A DNA stretch of 64,000 bases, from assembly GCA_035415815.1 (NCBI GenBank), contig DAOOGR010000001.1:1-64000 (forward strand), read 5' to 3'. Below the pieces are notes generated by a model. It was given only the letters and a program-made list of their open reading frames with translations. It had not been told where the DNA came from and searched no databases. The translations under genes and the position numbers were made by a program. Shown one piece after another: positions 39,925-49,666 of this stretch (position 1 is its first letter; each line of letters opens with the position of its first letter). The stretch comes from Rectinema sp003452735. GTDB lineage: Bacteria; Spirochaetota; Spirochaetia; Treponematales; Rectinemataceae.

Positions 39925-41808
39925 ATGCCTGATCAAAACGATAATAGAAATGGGAATAAGCCCGATCTGCCCATCGCTCCCAAAGGCAATAGAGCGGCTC
40001 TTGTCCTGTTTTTTTCTATAATTGTCCTATTAGCGGTCTTTCTATTCTTTGGACAAAGCGAGAATTCGCGAGAGATTTCTTATTCTTCGTTTTTGTCTTA
40101 TCTTGAACTTGGAGAAGTCAAATCCATCAAGATCGTCGATCAGAGGGACATAGAGGGAGTACTAAAGGGCAAGGGTGGGGCAGAAATGCCTTTCACCACG
40201 AGAATACCTTATTTTGACGCTGAGCTGATGGCTAAGCTTGAAGAAAAGGGAGTAAGCGTAACCGGAGCGATAAGCGGCACAAGTCCTTTCCAGATACTGT
40301 TCGAACTCACGCCATGGATATTTGGCTTTATCATGATATGGATAATGATGAAGCAAGTGCAGGGCAACAACAAGGCGTTCAGTTTTGGGAAAAGCCGGGC
40401 AAAAATGTATAGCGATTCCAATAAAAAGATCACCTTTGAAGATGTTGCTGGGCAAAAGGAAGCCAAGTATGAACTTATGGAGGTAGTCGATTTTCTCAAG
40501 AATCCCAATAAGTTCCTAAAGATGGGCGCTAAGATACCCAAAGGAGTCCTTCTAGTGGGTATGCCGGGGACAGGCAAGACGCTCATAGCAAAGGCTACAG
40601 CTGGTGAAGCAAATGTGCCATTTTTCCATATGTCGGGTTCAGATTTCGTCGAAATGTTCGTCGGTGTTGGTGCTAGCCGTGTTCGTGACCTCTTTGAACA
40701 AGGTCGAAAGCATGCTCCTTGTATAATCTTCATAGATGAGCTCGACGCGGTAGGCAGAACTCGAGGTTCTGGACTTGGGGGAGGACATGACGAAAGAGAA
40801 CAGACTTTGAATCAAATGCTTGTTGAAATGGACGGATTTGATACAAAGGATGGAGTCATTGTTTTGGCAGCCACCAATAGGCCCGATGTTCTAGACCCTG
40901 CATTGTTGAGACCAGGTCGCTTCGATAGACAAGTTGTAGTTGCAATGCCCGATGTAAATGAGAGAACCGAGATTCTTAAAATACACATGCGCCAGATTCC
41001 AACTTCTGGTGATGTAGATGTAGAGAAACTATCTCGTGCTACCCCTGGAACTTCTGGAGCCGATCTTGCTAACCTGGTTAACGAAGCCGCTCTCTTTGCT
41101 ATCCGCAAAAACAAAGAAGCGGTTGAGATGGACGATTTCGAAGATGCGCGAGACAAGATATTGATGGGTGTAGCACGAAAAAGCTTGGTGATTGCGGATG
41201 AAGAAAAACGTGCCACCGCGATCCATGAATCGGGGCATGCACTTCTGCATTATTTTCTTGCACATGCGGATTCGCTTCATAAGGTGACTATCGTTCCTCG
41301 GGGAAGAGCTCTGGGCTTGGCTTTATCATTGCCAGATAAGGATACATACTCAAGAACTTATGGATGGCTTTACGATCGCATCGTGATTTCTTATGGCGGA
41401 TATGCAGCAGAAAAAATTATTTATGGAGAGACCACTACAGGAGCGGCACAGGATATCAAGCAGGCCACAGAAATTGCCCAAAAGATGGTGCGCGAGTGGG
41501 GAATGGCGAAGGATATTGGTCCAATCTCTCTTGGAGAGGACGAAGAGCCAATTTTTCTAGGACGTGAAATAGCGCAACACAAGGATTATTCAGAAGCTAC
41601 AGCCCAAAAGATAGATGCGGCCATACAAGGAATCCTTGATTCTGCATTGGAAAAGGCAACCAATATTCTAAAGCGAGAAAAGGATCGACTAGTTAAACTT
41701 GCAGATGAGCTTATGCAAGTTGAAACCCTGGAAGATAAAGAAGTAAGAGAGCTTCTAGGCTTGCCTGAGGGTAAACTACTCTTGGAAGAGGGGATCGCAC
41801 CATGTTGA
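39925..41808 (+). CDS. ftsH: Membrane AAA+ zinc protease FtsH
   Basis: A 627-aa protease. Two membrane segments flank a periplasmic domain (about residues 25-43 and 127-145). The AAA+ module has Walker A GMPGTGKT, Walker B CIIFIDELDAVG and the second region of homology RPGRFDRQV, with the FHMSGSDFVEMFVG pore loop. The zinc site is HESGH in AIHESGHALLHYF. It degrades membrane and regulatory proteins. AAAGGAG precedes the ATG by 13 bases. It is followed eight bases later by the HtrA-like gene, so two quality-control proteases are co-transcribed. Confidence 0.97.
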   Translation: MPDQNDNRNGNKPDLPIAPKGNRAALVLFFSIIVLLAVFLFFGQSENSREISYSSFLSYLELGEVKSIKIVDQRDIEGVLKGKGGAEMPFTTRIPYFDAELMAKLEEKGVSVTGAISGTSPFQILFELTPWIFGFIMIWIMMKQVQGNNKAFSFGKSRAKMYSDSNKKITFEDVAGQKEAKYELMEVVDFLKNPNKFLKMGAKIPKGVLLVGMPGTGKTLIAKATAGEANVPFFHMSGSDFVEMFVGVGASRVRDLFEQGRKHAPCIIFIDELDAVGRTRGSGLGGGHDEREQTLNQMLVEMDGFDTKDGVIVLAATNRPDVLDPALLRPGRFDRQVVVAMPDVNERTEILKIHMRQIPTSGDVDVEKLSRATPGTSGADLANLVNEAALFAIRKNKEAVEMDDFEDARDKILMGVARKSLVIADEEKRATAIHESGHALLHYFLAHADSLHKVTIVPRGRALGLALSLPDKDTYSRTYGWLYDRIVISYGGYAAEKIIYGETTTGAAQDIKQATEIAQKMVREWGMAKDIGPISLGEDEEPIFLGREIAQHKDYSEATAQKIDAAIQGILDSALEKATNILKREKDRLVKLADELMQVETLEDKEVRELLGLPEGKLLLEEGIAPC

Positions 41809-41816
41809 GGAATTGA

Positions 41817-43742
41817 ATGAAAACACGGCAAGCTGCTATTCTTGTTCTTTTTTTATCCTTAAGTGTGGCAATAATTCAAAGCAGCTGTTCATCCATGCCC
41901 AAGAATGAGTTAAATATCAATTCCTCTGAAGAGGCAATTATTGCTCGTTTGGATCTGCTTGTAGATACTGATCCTGAACAATGTATCGCTGTTATCTCAA
42001 ATCTATTCGAACAGCAACGAGAAAAAAATCAATCTTTTGAGGCTAGCATAATCGGCGAGAAAGGATTTGTGCTTTTTAGTAAAGCTATAGATAATATCAA
42101 TATCCTCTTTAGAAAAGCTGTTGCAGACCAGGACATTCTTGCGGCTCGTCGGCTCTCTTTTTCTGCTTCTTCTTTAGTTCAATATGTATCTTTTTATGAT
42201 TCTCTTAGAAAAATGGTATCGGAAGAGCTTTCGATTATAGCATCGCCAGCAATGAGACTGCAGCTTGCTCTCTGGGAAGCCGAGAACAAATTCAAAGAAT
42301 ATGGTTATGTTACAGGGAAGGCAGTGCTATCGATGGCTTACCTGGGAGAGCAGGGAGAAGATTCTTTCATTAAAGATACGGCTTTTTCTATAGAAGACCT
42401 GAAAGTTCTTATAGACGCAAGAGATCCAAAAGAATATTTTGCTACTTGGGCTACCAGGGCTAAAGAGAATAATGATCTCAATGCGGAAGCCTGGTTTGAA
42501 TCGCTCTCGTCTGGTCGGATCGATTTCTCTCCGGCTATCCAGACTTCCAGTCAAGATTGGTTGGCAGATGCGGTATCGAGCGTGGTCACAGTATATGTGG
42601 ACCGCGGATTCAAGGTTCAAGGCGGATACAGCATTCCGGATCGTGTGCTTGGCACAGCATTTCAAATTTCTGAAGGATTATACCTAACAAACTATCATGT
42701 TGTTCAGAGCGAGATTGATCCTACATACAAAGGATATTCGCGAATCAGTATTAGGCCTTCCGATAATCCTCAGATAAGAGTACCTGCAAAAGTCCTTAGC
42801 TTGGATGAAGAATTGGATTTGGCGCTTATTAAGTCCACAGAATATGCTCGTTGTAGTATTTTGCTGCCTCCTCCAGGAATGAGATTCCATGCAGGAGATC
42901 GTGTCTTTGCCGTCGGCTCGCCTATAGGTCTTGAAAATAGTATTACGGCTGGTGTTGTCAGTTCATTGAGCAGAAAAATCATTTCCTTTGGCGAAGCGGC
43001 TCAGATCGATGTTCCAGTCAATCAAGGTAATTCAGGAAGCCCGCTCTTTTCTGAAAATGGAGTGTTAGTAGGCATGGTCTTTGCTGGATTGCCATCATTT
43101 CAGAATATAAACTTCGCACTGCCCGTCCAATGGATTTCATTGTCTCTTCCCTCCCTATTCGAGGGAAAGGAAGTTGTCCATGCCAGACTTGGACTTATTA
43201 TGGGGAAAGGCAGTGGTCAGAGTCCGCTAGTTCTTGCTGACCTCGATCCGTCTCTTTCTGCATTTAGAGCAGGTGATATTCTTAAATCTATAAATGGAAA
43301 GGTTTCAAAGGACATAGCTTCGATTCAATTTCAACTCGCTTCTGTTCCGAAAGGCGCACTATGTTTTTTGGAAGCGCAGCGCGACTTTCAACCTGTCAGG
43401 AGATTGAGACAAATAAGCTCTACCGATGGTGCCTCCTTGATACCTGCATGGGACAGAATTCACAAGAATTCAATACTTGAGGGACTTTTCGGGGCTAGGC
43501 TTATTCAGCTTAAGGACTCGGAAAAAGTAGGGGGCCTCTATTCTGTACAATGGGTATGCCCTGCAGAGGCAGCCGATGAAATAGGCCTTAGTGAAAACGA
43601 TGTTATAACTGTTTACAAGTTTCGGCTCGATCCAAAAAATAAGGTATTTATCCTTGAATTTTCTGCCAAGTCTAGGCTTAGCGGATATTTCGAACGCACT
43701 ATCCATTTGGAGTTTTCCAGCGATAGTGCTACAATTATTTAA
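41817..43742 (+). CDS. HtrA-like serine protease, probable lipoprotein
   Basis: A 641-aa secreted protease. The signal sequence ends at a spirochaete-type lipobox IQSSC, with C24 as lipidation site. About 220 residues with no recognised domain follow, then a trypsin-like domain with the catalytic triad H294 (TNYHVV), D334 (ELDLALIKS) and S406 (NQGNSGSP). A PDZ domain comes after (GLIMGKGSGQSP to RAGDILKSINGKV), and a diverged second PDZ-like part ends the protein. The N-terminal addition makes it longer than DegP (~470 aa). It probably works in the periplasm on misfolded envelope proteins and lies between ftsH and a hybrid kinase. Confidence 0.85.
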   Translation: MKTRQAAILVLFLSLSVAIIQSSCSSMPKNELNINSSEEAIIARLDLLVDTDPEQCIAVISNLFEQQREKNQSFEASIIGEKGFVLFSKAIDNINILFRKAVADQDILAARRLSFSASSLVQYVSFYDSLRKMVSEELSIIASPAMRLQLALWEAENKFKEYGYVTGKAVLSMAYLGEQGEDSFIKDTAFSIEDLKVLIDARDPKEYFATWATRAKENNDLNAEAWFESLSSGRIDFSPAIQTSSQDWLADAVSSVVTVYVDRGFKVQGGYSIPDRVLGTAFQISEGLYLTNYHVVQSEIDPTYKGYSRISIRPSDNPQIRVPAKVLSLDEELDLALIKSTEYARCSILLPPPGMRFHAGDRVFAVGSPIGLENSITAGVVSSLSRKIISFGEAAQIDVPVNQGNSGSPLFSENGVLVGMVFAGLPSFQNINFALPVQWISLSLPSLFEGKEVVHARLGLIMGKGSGQSPLVLADLDPSLSAFRAGDILKSINGKVSKDIASIQFQLASVPKGALCFLEAQRDFQPVRRLRQISSTDGASLIPAWDRIHKNSILEGLFGARLIQLKDSEKVGGLYSVQWVCPAEAADEIGLSENDVITVYKFRLDPKNKVFILEFSAKSRLSGYFERTIHLEFSSDSATII

Positions 43743-43799
43743 AAGCTTCTTCCATAGACAATCGATTCATAGCAAGAGGGAATCAAGGAGGCCTGCAAG

Positions 43800-45719
43800 A
43801 TGCCAAAAATTGCCATTCTTGAATCCGACATTCTAATAGCGTTAGATATCGCAAAGAGTATAGAACAAGAAGGGCTGGCAGAGGCAGATATCTATGAAAA
43901 AATTGAGCAAGCATATCAGGATATTGATGGACTCGAGTATGAGCTTTTTATTATTGATATTGGAGATAATCAACCTGAGATAATTGACGCAGCAATACGG
44001 ATACATAGACAGACTGGCCTATACTGTCTGGTTGTAAGTGACCATGGCGTTACAAGTATTTCAGCAAAACTACGAGAAGCGCAGCCTCTTGGCATTCTTG
44101 TAAAACCATTTTCTAAACGAGAGCTTATCGCCAATGTCGAAACTGCGCTCTACCATTCATCGATGGAAAAAAAATTGAGAGATAGAGAGCGACGATATAG
44201 AGATCTTTTTGCTTATAGTCTATCAGCGAGATGCATCACAGATATCGAAGGAAGTATTCTAGAGAGAAATAGAGTATTTGAATCTAGCTTTTCCAATCCA
44301 ATAAAAGCCGAAAATGTAAAGGATATCTTACCCAGCGATATGATCTGGAGAGAGATAATCGAAAGCCTTGAAGAAAACAATATTCTGCAGAGAGAAATTC
44401 AAACAAATAGAATTATAGATAGCCTCGAACAAAGATCGCGCGATTTCATCTGCAGCTTTTCTAAATTTGAGGAGGAAGGAAGCAGTGCACAAATTCTATG
44501 TGAATTCTTGGATGTCACCGAATCTAGGAGGCTGAGGGAGGAACTATTTCAGTCACAAAAGAGAGAGGAGATAGGAAGGCTAACAAGTGGTGTTGCTCAT
44601 GATCTAAATAATTTTCTGACTTCAATAATGGGATTTCTTGAAATGATTAAGCTCGAAATTCCTAATAATTCGCCAGCACATGAAGATATCCGAGGAATAG
44701 ATAGAGTTGTTAAGAGGGCTTCTGGACTTACGCGACAACTATTGGGCTTTTCCAAGCACAAGCCTTATTCACCCGCTCCAATCAATCTAAAAGAAGTTAT
44801 GGGCGACACTTATAAAATATTAAAGAGACTTATCCCTGAGAACATAAGTCTTACCCTAAGCCTTCCTGAAGAGTCATTAGTTGTAAACATGGATATATCA
44901 CATCTCGAACAGATACTTTTGAATCTTGTTGTGAATGCCAGAGATGCACTTGAAAAGACTGAGAATCCTCATATATCGATTCAGCTTAGCCAATTTGGGA
45001 ACGATGCGTTTTATCCTAAAGAAGCCATGATGCAGCCAGGCGATTATGCTCTAATCGCAGTTAAAGATAATGGAGCTGGTATAGATAATCAGAATATAGA
45101 GAGAGTATTCGAGCCTTTTTTTACTACTAAAGCAAAAAATCAAGGGACAGGTCTAGGATTGTCTATTGTTAAATCTCTCGTCGAAATGAATGGCGGCTAC
45201 ATTAAGCTTGAGAGCGAAAAGGGAAGAGGGACTACGATCAAGATCTGGTTTCCAATCCTTATGGGAACCGATACTACGACCAAGCCCATGGCTCAAGAAG
45301 AATACTCTCTGCTCTCTATGATCAATCCGCCTAATAATATATTAAAAGGAAGGCATATTCTTGTTGTTGACGATGATGAATCAATATTGGAGGCCTGCAC
45401 AAGAATCCTAGAGAGTGCAGGAGCTATTGTTGATACTTGTATCAATGCTGGAGAAGCTATTCTTAAAGCTGAAAGGGTCAAATTCGATCTTCTGCTCACA
45501 GATATAGTACTGCCGGGCGTATATGGAACTGAATTATGGGAAAGGATGAAAAAAAATAGTCAAGCGAAAGCATGTATTTTCATGACCGGATATGAGTCCT
45601 ATCAGACTGAGCAATTCGCAGGTGTTACTTTACTGCACAAGCCATTCGATGCTCGTACTCTTCTCGAATGTTGTAATAATGTTTTAAATAGTTCGATCGA
45701 ATCCCAAGAGACGATATAG
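43800..45719 (+). CDS. Hybrid sensor histidine kinase (REC-PAS-HisKA-HATPase-REC)
   Basis: A 639-aa cytoplasmic kinase without membrane segments. The N-terminal receiver has the Asp in LFIIDIGD. A PAS-like domain is at ~135-235 (DLFAYSLSARCITDIEGSIL). HisKA has GVAHDLNNFLTSI with the phospho-His. HATPase carries NLVVNARDAL, DNGAGID and GTGLGLSIVKS. The C-terminal receiver has VVDDDE, LLTDIVLPG and the Lys in HKPFD. No output or DNA-binding domain or partner regulator is adjacent, so it feeds a phosphorelay encoded elsewhere. Its last 36 bases overlap the convergent ABC ATPase gene. Confidence 0.9.
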   Translation: MPKIAILESDILIALDIAKSIEQEGLAEADIYEKIEQAYQDIDGLEYELFIIDIGDNQPEIIDAAIRIHRQTGLYCLVVSDHGVTSISAKLREAQPLGILVKPFSKRELIANVETALYHSSMEKKLRDRERRYRDLFAYSLSARCITDIEGSILERNRVFESSFSNPIKAENVKDILPSDMIWREIIESLEENNILQREIQTNRIIDSLEQRSRDFICSFSKFEEEGSSAQILCEFLDVTESRRLREELFQSQKREEIGRLTSGVAHDLNNFLTSIMGFLEMIKLEIPNNSPAHEDIRGIDRVVKRASGLTRQLLGFSKHKPYSPAPINLKEVMGDTYKILKRLIPENISLTLSLPEESLVVNMDISHLEQILLNLVVNARDALEKTENPHISIQLSQFGNDAFYPKEAMMQPGDYALIAVKDNGAGIDNQNIERVFEPFFTTKAKNQGTGLGLSIVKSLVEMNGGYIKLESEKGRGTTIKIWFPILMGTDTTTKPMAQEEYSLLSMINPPNNILKGRHILVVDDDESILEACTRILESAGAIVDTCINAGEAILKAERVKFDLLLTDIVLPGVYGTELWERMKKNSQAKACIFMTGYESYQTEQFAGVTLLHKPFDARTLLECCNNVLNSSIESQETI

Positions 45720-46418
45720 CTCCATTTCATATCCATAGAGTTCTGAAGAAGTAAAAGTCCTTTTTTCGTGAGGTATATCGATCTGTATCGTCCCTTCCAC
45801 CCGGGCAGGGCGCTGGCTCAATACGATCACTTTATCAGCTAGATATAATGCATCGTGAATGTCGTGTGTTACAATGACAACAGTCGGCTTTTCATCTTTC
45901 CATAAATGGAGAAAATCCTCCATAAGTTCGATTTTTTTTCTCAGATCAACCTCCGAGAAGGCCTCGTCTAAAAGAAGCATATCAGCTGGGAAAGCAAAAG
46001 CCCTTGCCAAAGCAAGCCTTTTTTGCATTCCTCCCGATAATTGGCTAGGCTTGAATTTCCTAAATTCCCAAAGTCCGGCTTCTTGTAAAAAGCGCTCGAT
46101 TCTCAATTCTATATCGCATATTCTAGAAGAGGATTGCAAAAGAGAGCCCAAGGCAAATCGCAAGTTATCTTCTGCGCTTAGCCAACCGAGAAGCCTTGGC
46201 TCCTGAAAGCAATAGGAGAATTTACGGCCTTCAATGCCAATAATAGAACCGCTATCGGCTTGGGAAATCCCAGATATTATATTTAAGATAGTCGTCTTGC
46301 CGCAACCGCTGGGCCCTATAATTAAGGTTATACAAGATTCTTCGAGAGAAAAGGTTACATCTTCGAGCACTTCGAGAGATCCATAGCTTTTTTTTAGATT
46401 TTCTATCTTGATATTCAT
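45684..46418 (-). CDS. ABC transporter ATP-binding protein, NitT/TauT type
   Basis: A 244-aa ATPase of the SsuB/TauB/NrtD group. Walker A is GPSGCGKTT, the Q-loop lies in CFQEPRLLGW (typical of this group), the signature is QLSGGMQKRLALARA, Walker B is ADMLLLDEAFSEVD and the switch is VTHDIHDALYLAD. It drives import through the permease upstream; overlap and spacing show one operon rqcH-SBP-permease-ATPase. Substrate unknown; sulfonates, thiamine precursors, cyanate and nitrate are all handled by this family. Confidence 0.9.
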   Translation of the reverse strand: MNIKIENLKKSYGSLEVLEDVTFSLEESCITLIIGPSGCGKTTILNIISGISQADSGSIIGIEGRKFSYCFQEPRLLGWLSAEDNLRFALGSLLQSSSRICDIELRIERFLQEAGLWEFRKFKPSQLSGGMQKRLALARAFAFPADMLLLDEAFSEVDLRKKIELMEDFLHLWKDEKPTVVIVTHDIHDALYLADKVIVLSQRPARVEGTIQIDIPHEKRTFTSSELYGYEMELYRLLGFDRTI

Positions 46419-46420
46419 CG

Positions 46421-47191
46421 TCAGCCTAGATCCTGATTTTCTTCTTGAGAAGACTGTCTAAATCGTACACTTAATCCATCTGCTAGAAGTCCGAATAAAT
46501 ACTCGCTTAGACCACAAAGGAGTATTGTAATTATTGCCCAGGCAAAAACCGTAGTCGTTTCAATAGAAAGTCTTGCTTCCTGCATACCAGTACCCAACGC
46601 CATACGTGGCTGACTCAAAACTTCTCCGGCGACGACTACTTTCCACGAGAGCCCAAGAGCATTTTTTGCTCCAGATAGGATATATGGAAGGGCAGATGGC
46701 AAACGAAGACGCCAAAAAACCAATGATGAAGGAACATGGAAAAAATTCGACATCTGAAGAAGCTTTTGATCCACCGCATGCACACCTGCTTCTGTCGAAG
46801 TATGCATTACAGGAAATGCCATAAGAATTGCGCTAAAAACAGGTACCTGCCAAGCCGGAAACCAGAACATAGCCACTAATATCAACGCCATAACAGGTGT
46901 TGCTCGCATTGCTACAACTAATGGATTTAAAAAAGCTCGAGCTTGAGGCTTTATTCCGCTTATTATGCCAGTAGCAAGGCCTATAAGAGTGCTAAGAATG
47001 AATGCCTCGAGCACCCTAAGGAAAGAACCACCTATTGAAAGCCAAAATGTATTCTTTCCAGAAAGCATATAAAGGGCTGTAGCAACTCTAGCAGGACTTG
47101 GCAGAATTAGATCGCTTTTTACAAGAATAGCTCCTATTTCCCATATTAAGAGAAACGAAATAATCCCCAATAGCTGCCATCTAAGCAGCAT
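46421..47191 (-). CDS. ABC transporter permease, NitT/TauT type
   Basis: A 256-aa membrane protein with about six helices and the BPD_transp_1 EAA loop (EAGVHAVDQKLLQMSNFFHVPSS, then LPSALPYILSGAKNALGLSWKVVVAGE). The start at 47191 is chosen because AGGTGA lies 11 bases upstream and the upstream gene stops at 47202; an upstream in-frame extension would run back into that gene. Partner of the ATPase and binding protein next to it. Confidence 0.88.
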   Translation of the reverse strand: MLLRWQLLGIISFLLIWEIGAILVKSDLILPSPARVATALYMLSGKNTFWLSIGGSFLRVLEAFILSTLIGLATGIISGIKPQARAFLNPLVVAMRATPVMALILVAMFWFPAWQVPVFSAILMAFPVMHTSTEAGVHAVDQKLLQMSNFFHVPSSLVFWRLRLPSALPYILSGAKNALGLSWKVVVAGEVLSQPRMALGTGMQEARLSIETTTVFAWAIITILLCGLSEYLFGLLADGLSVRFRQSSQEENQDLG

Positions 47192-47201
47192 AAATCGGCG
47201 T

Positions 47202-48167
47202 TCACCTAATTTGTGCATAGAATGATCGGCTAGGCAACACACCGCCAACGCTTGTAGGATCGAATTTCAAGAATACTGATAGTAAAGCCTCAATGCTTTG
47301 GATTGATTGAGAAGCTTCAATAAATACAAAATTAGAGTTTGGGATGGCAATAATTGCCACTTGAGCGCTAATGCCTAGATCTAAATTCTCTGCAAGCTTT
47401 GCTATCATCTGCGGATCCTCGATAGCTTTTTGGACAGAAGCACGATACGAATCAAGCAATATTCTTGCTTTATCTGGATGTAATTCAATTAGTTCTTTTC
47501 TGGCGACAAAGAGAGACATGGGATAATCCGTCTGATTTGTAGCAATCTGCCATTCCTTTGTGATGTCTATGGGTGCTATTATGGCTGGATTTTTAAGAAT
47601 TGCTTGAGTTGCAAATGGTTCTGGCAATACAGCATAAGATATCTTTCCGCTAGCAAGCCCTGCTGCTATCTCAGGATATGCTAGGCTATAGATTGCTGTG
47701 TAATCTCTTTCTATTTGCAAACCTTTTTGGGCGCATAAGAATTGGAAGATATAATCAGGGGTGGCTTTTTGTCCTGCAATGTAGATCGTCTTACCTTTGC
47801 AGTCAGTAAGGCTTTGTAATTTGGGGTCTGTTGTCAAGAATTTGACCATACCATTGCCCACTACTGCCAAAGCTCTGATGGGCGCCCCAGCATTGTAGAG
47901 CTTAGCTGCTACATTTACAGGTAAAACACCAGCGTCTATTTCTCCATTTAGAAGTTTTGCGACTACCATGTCAGCGCTGGCAACCGATATGAACTCAAAT
48001 TCATTAGGGCTTGTTCTGGAAAGTTCAGACATCATCCATACACTGCTCAATCCAGAAGGGCCTCTAATGACCGATACTGCAATCTTATCTTTAGGCAATG
48101 CATATAGAATAGAAATACTAGCCAGTAGCAAAAATAAGGCAACCAGAAAGATCATAGATCGCTTCAT
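47202..48167 (-). CDS. ABC transporter substrate-binding protein, NMT1/SsuA-like
   Basis: A 321-aa exported protein. The signal peptide is MKRSMIFLVALFLLLASIS with a cut near ILYALP. The mature protein has the two-lobe NMT1/TauA-like fold: KIAVSVIRGPSGLSSVWM, LLNGEIDAGVLPVNVAAKLY, KGKTIYIAGQKATPDYIF and SGKISYAVLPEPFATQAI. No lipobox cysteine is seen, so it may be a periplasmic or uncleaved anchored protein. It overlaps rqcH by four bases (ATGA). Substrate unknown. Confidence 0.85.
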   Translation of the reverse strand: MKRSMIFLVALFLLLASISILYALPKDKIAVSVIRGPSGLSSVWMMSELSRTSPNEFEFISVASADMVVAKLLNGEIDAGVLPVNVAAKLYNAGAPIRALAVVGNGMVKFLTTDPKLQSLTDCKGKTIYIAGQKATPDYIFQFLCAQKGLQIERDYTAIYSLAYPEIAAGLASGKISYAVLPEPFATQAILKNPAIIAPIDITKEWQIATNQTDYPMSLFVARKELIELHPDKARILLDSYRASVQKAIEDPQMIAKLAENLDLGISAQVAIIAIPNSNFVFIEASQSIQSIEALLSVFLKFDPTSVGGVLPSRSFYAQIR

Positions 48168-49609
48168 ATTAAGTTCTCCTCTTTAGTTTGATATTCTTGA
48201 AAAATCTCCCTTACTTCAGCCTCTGTAAAAGTAATATATAAATTTTTCTCTAAATAGGGAATAACCAAGCCTATTGGTCCATCTTTTACCTTTCGTAGAT
48301 TTTTGACAAAAGTCGTATGAACATCACCACCACCATTTTTTCGAGCTTTTGAGTAGTATATTGCAAGCTTTGCTGCAGATTGGATTACTTCTGGGGGGAT
48401 CGATTTGTTTTTCTTAGCTTTGATAAATACATAAGAGCCGGCATAATCCCGTGCATGCAGCCATAAGTCTGAACCCCGCACAAAATGCCGAAGGATATCT
48501 TCGTTTTCTTTGCCTGAGCGACCGATCAAAATTCTCCAGCCTCTAAAATCAAGATATTGACAAGGAAAAGCAGGCTTCTCTTTCGAACGAGCGGTTCCGC
48601 CTTTTCGTAGGATTTTTGCTATGATTAAGGGATTAGTCTCATTCTCAAGTCTATGGAGCCAAGTGTCCAACTGATTAAGGCTTTTTTGCCAATGCTGAAT
48701 TTCGGAACGAATCTCTTCGAGGCTAGATTTAGCCTTTCGGTATTTTTCGTAATAGATGCCTGCATTTTTGGCAGGATTGAGATTTTGATTTATCTCGATA
48801 AGAATCTCTTTATTATCATAATAATCATAGGCACGCGCAAATGCTTTTTTCCCTTGTATCTCAGTGTAATATCCGGCTAGCAAAATATCTCCCAATTGGC
48901 GGAATCGTTCGGCTTGTTCATACTCGTTTTGTTTAGATACAAGGTGATTCAATCTCGTCTCGATTGATAGCTTTTTTCTTTCATATCTGTCGTGCGCTTG
49001 AGCTAGCAAGATAGAGCGAGAAAGATTGTCGGCATTTTGGGCATAAAATTGTTCTATACGTTTCCAGAATGTACCATCTCCTTCGAGGTCGCGAACTACA
49101 TAATGCTTAGAATATTGCTTATTGCTATCTAGTTGCTGAGGCAATATAAAGGTTGATCCAGATACTTCATTCCGAGCTGGAAGGCGTCGTAGTGCATCGA
49201 TGATTATGCCCTCGGCAGAGACTAAGAGGATATTTCCTGCTCCGCTCCATAACCTTGCATATAGATAGGATTGTTCCGGGGCCCCTTCTTCATTAGTTCT
49301 GATAATATCGATTTTTGCAATGCGATCTTTGCCAATCTGTGATGCATATAATATGGTGCCTCCTCTAATTCTTGAGCGAAGACATTCCATAAATCGCAAA
49401 GGGCGCTCGTTTTTTGGAGCTGGAGTGCTTAATGGATGGAGCCTGCAAGCATTTTGGGCGATGCTAAAAAAATAATAAGTCAATGTACCTTTGCCAAAAA
49501 GTTCCAATATAAGAGAATCATAAGTTGGTTGATAGATATTTTGAATTTTTGTACCGACAAGCGGAGCTTCGCTTAGAATGAGATCTATTTCTTCACAATT
49601 TAGTGACAT
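48164..49609 (-). CDS. rqcH: NFACT-family ribosome quality control protein RqcH
   Basis: A 481-aa NFACT protein, shorter than the ~570 aa of Bacillus RqcH. NFACT-N comes first and includes QIGKDRIAKID, the conserved Asp-Arg pair needed for C-terminal alanine tailing. A central coiled coil follows (YDNKEILIEINQNLNPAKN to LEEIRSEIQHWQKSLNQL). NFACT-R is clear: GSDLWLHARDYAGSYVFIKA, KLAIYYSKARKNGGGDVHTTFV. It acts on peptidyl-tRNA stuck on 50S subunits. GGAG lies before the ATG. The coupling with an ABC importer downstream is unusual. Confidence 0.88.
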   Translation of the reverse strand: MSLNCEEIDLILSEAPLVGTKIQNIYQPTYDSLILELFGKGTLTYYFFSIAQNACRLHPLSTPAPKNERPLRFMECLRSRIRGGTILYASQIGKDRIAKIDIIRTNEEGAPEQSYLYARLWSGAGNILLVSAEGIIIDALRRLPARNEVSGSTFILPQQLDSNKQYSKHYVVRDLEGDGTFWKRIEQFYAQNADNLSRSILLAQAHDRYERKKLSIETRLNHLVSKQNEYEQAERFRQLGDILLAGYYTEIQGKKAFARAYDYYDNKEILIEINQNLNPAKNAGIYYEKYRKAKSSLEEIRSEIQHWQKSLNQLDTWLHRLENETNPLIIAKILRKGGTARSKEKPAFPCQYLDFRGWRILIGRSGKENEDILRHFVRGSDLWLHARDYAGSYVFIKAKKNKSIPPEVIQSAAKLAIYYSKARKNGGGDVHTTFVKNLRKVKDGPIGLVIPYLEKNLYITFTEAEVREIFQEYQTKEENLI

Positions 49610-49666
49610 AGAGACACTCCAAACATTCTAGAAAGCAGCCAATATCATTTCCGATATCAAGAGGTT

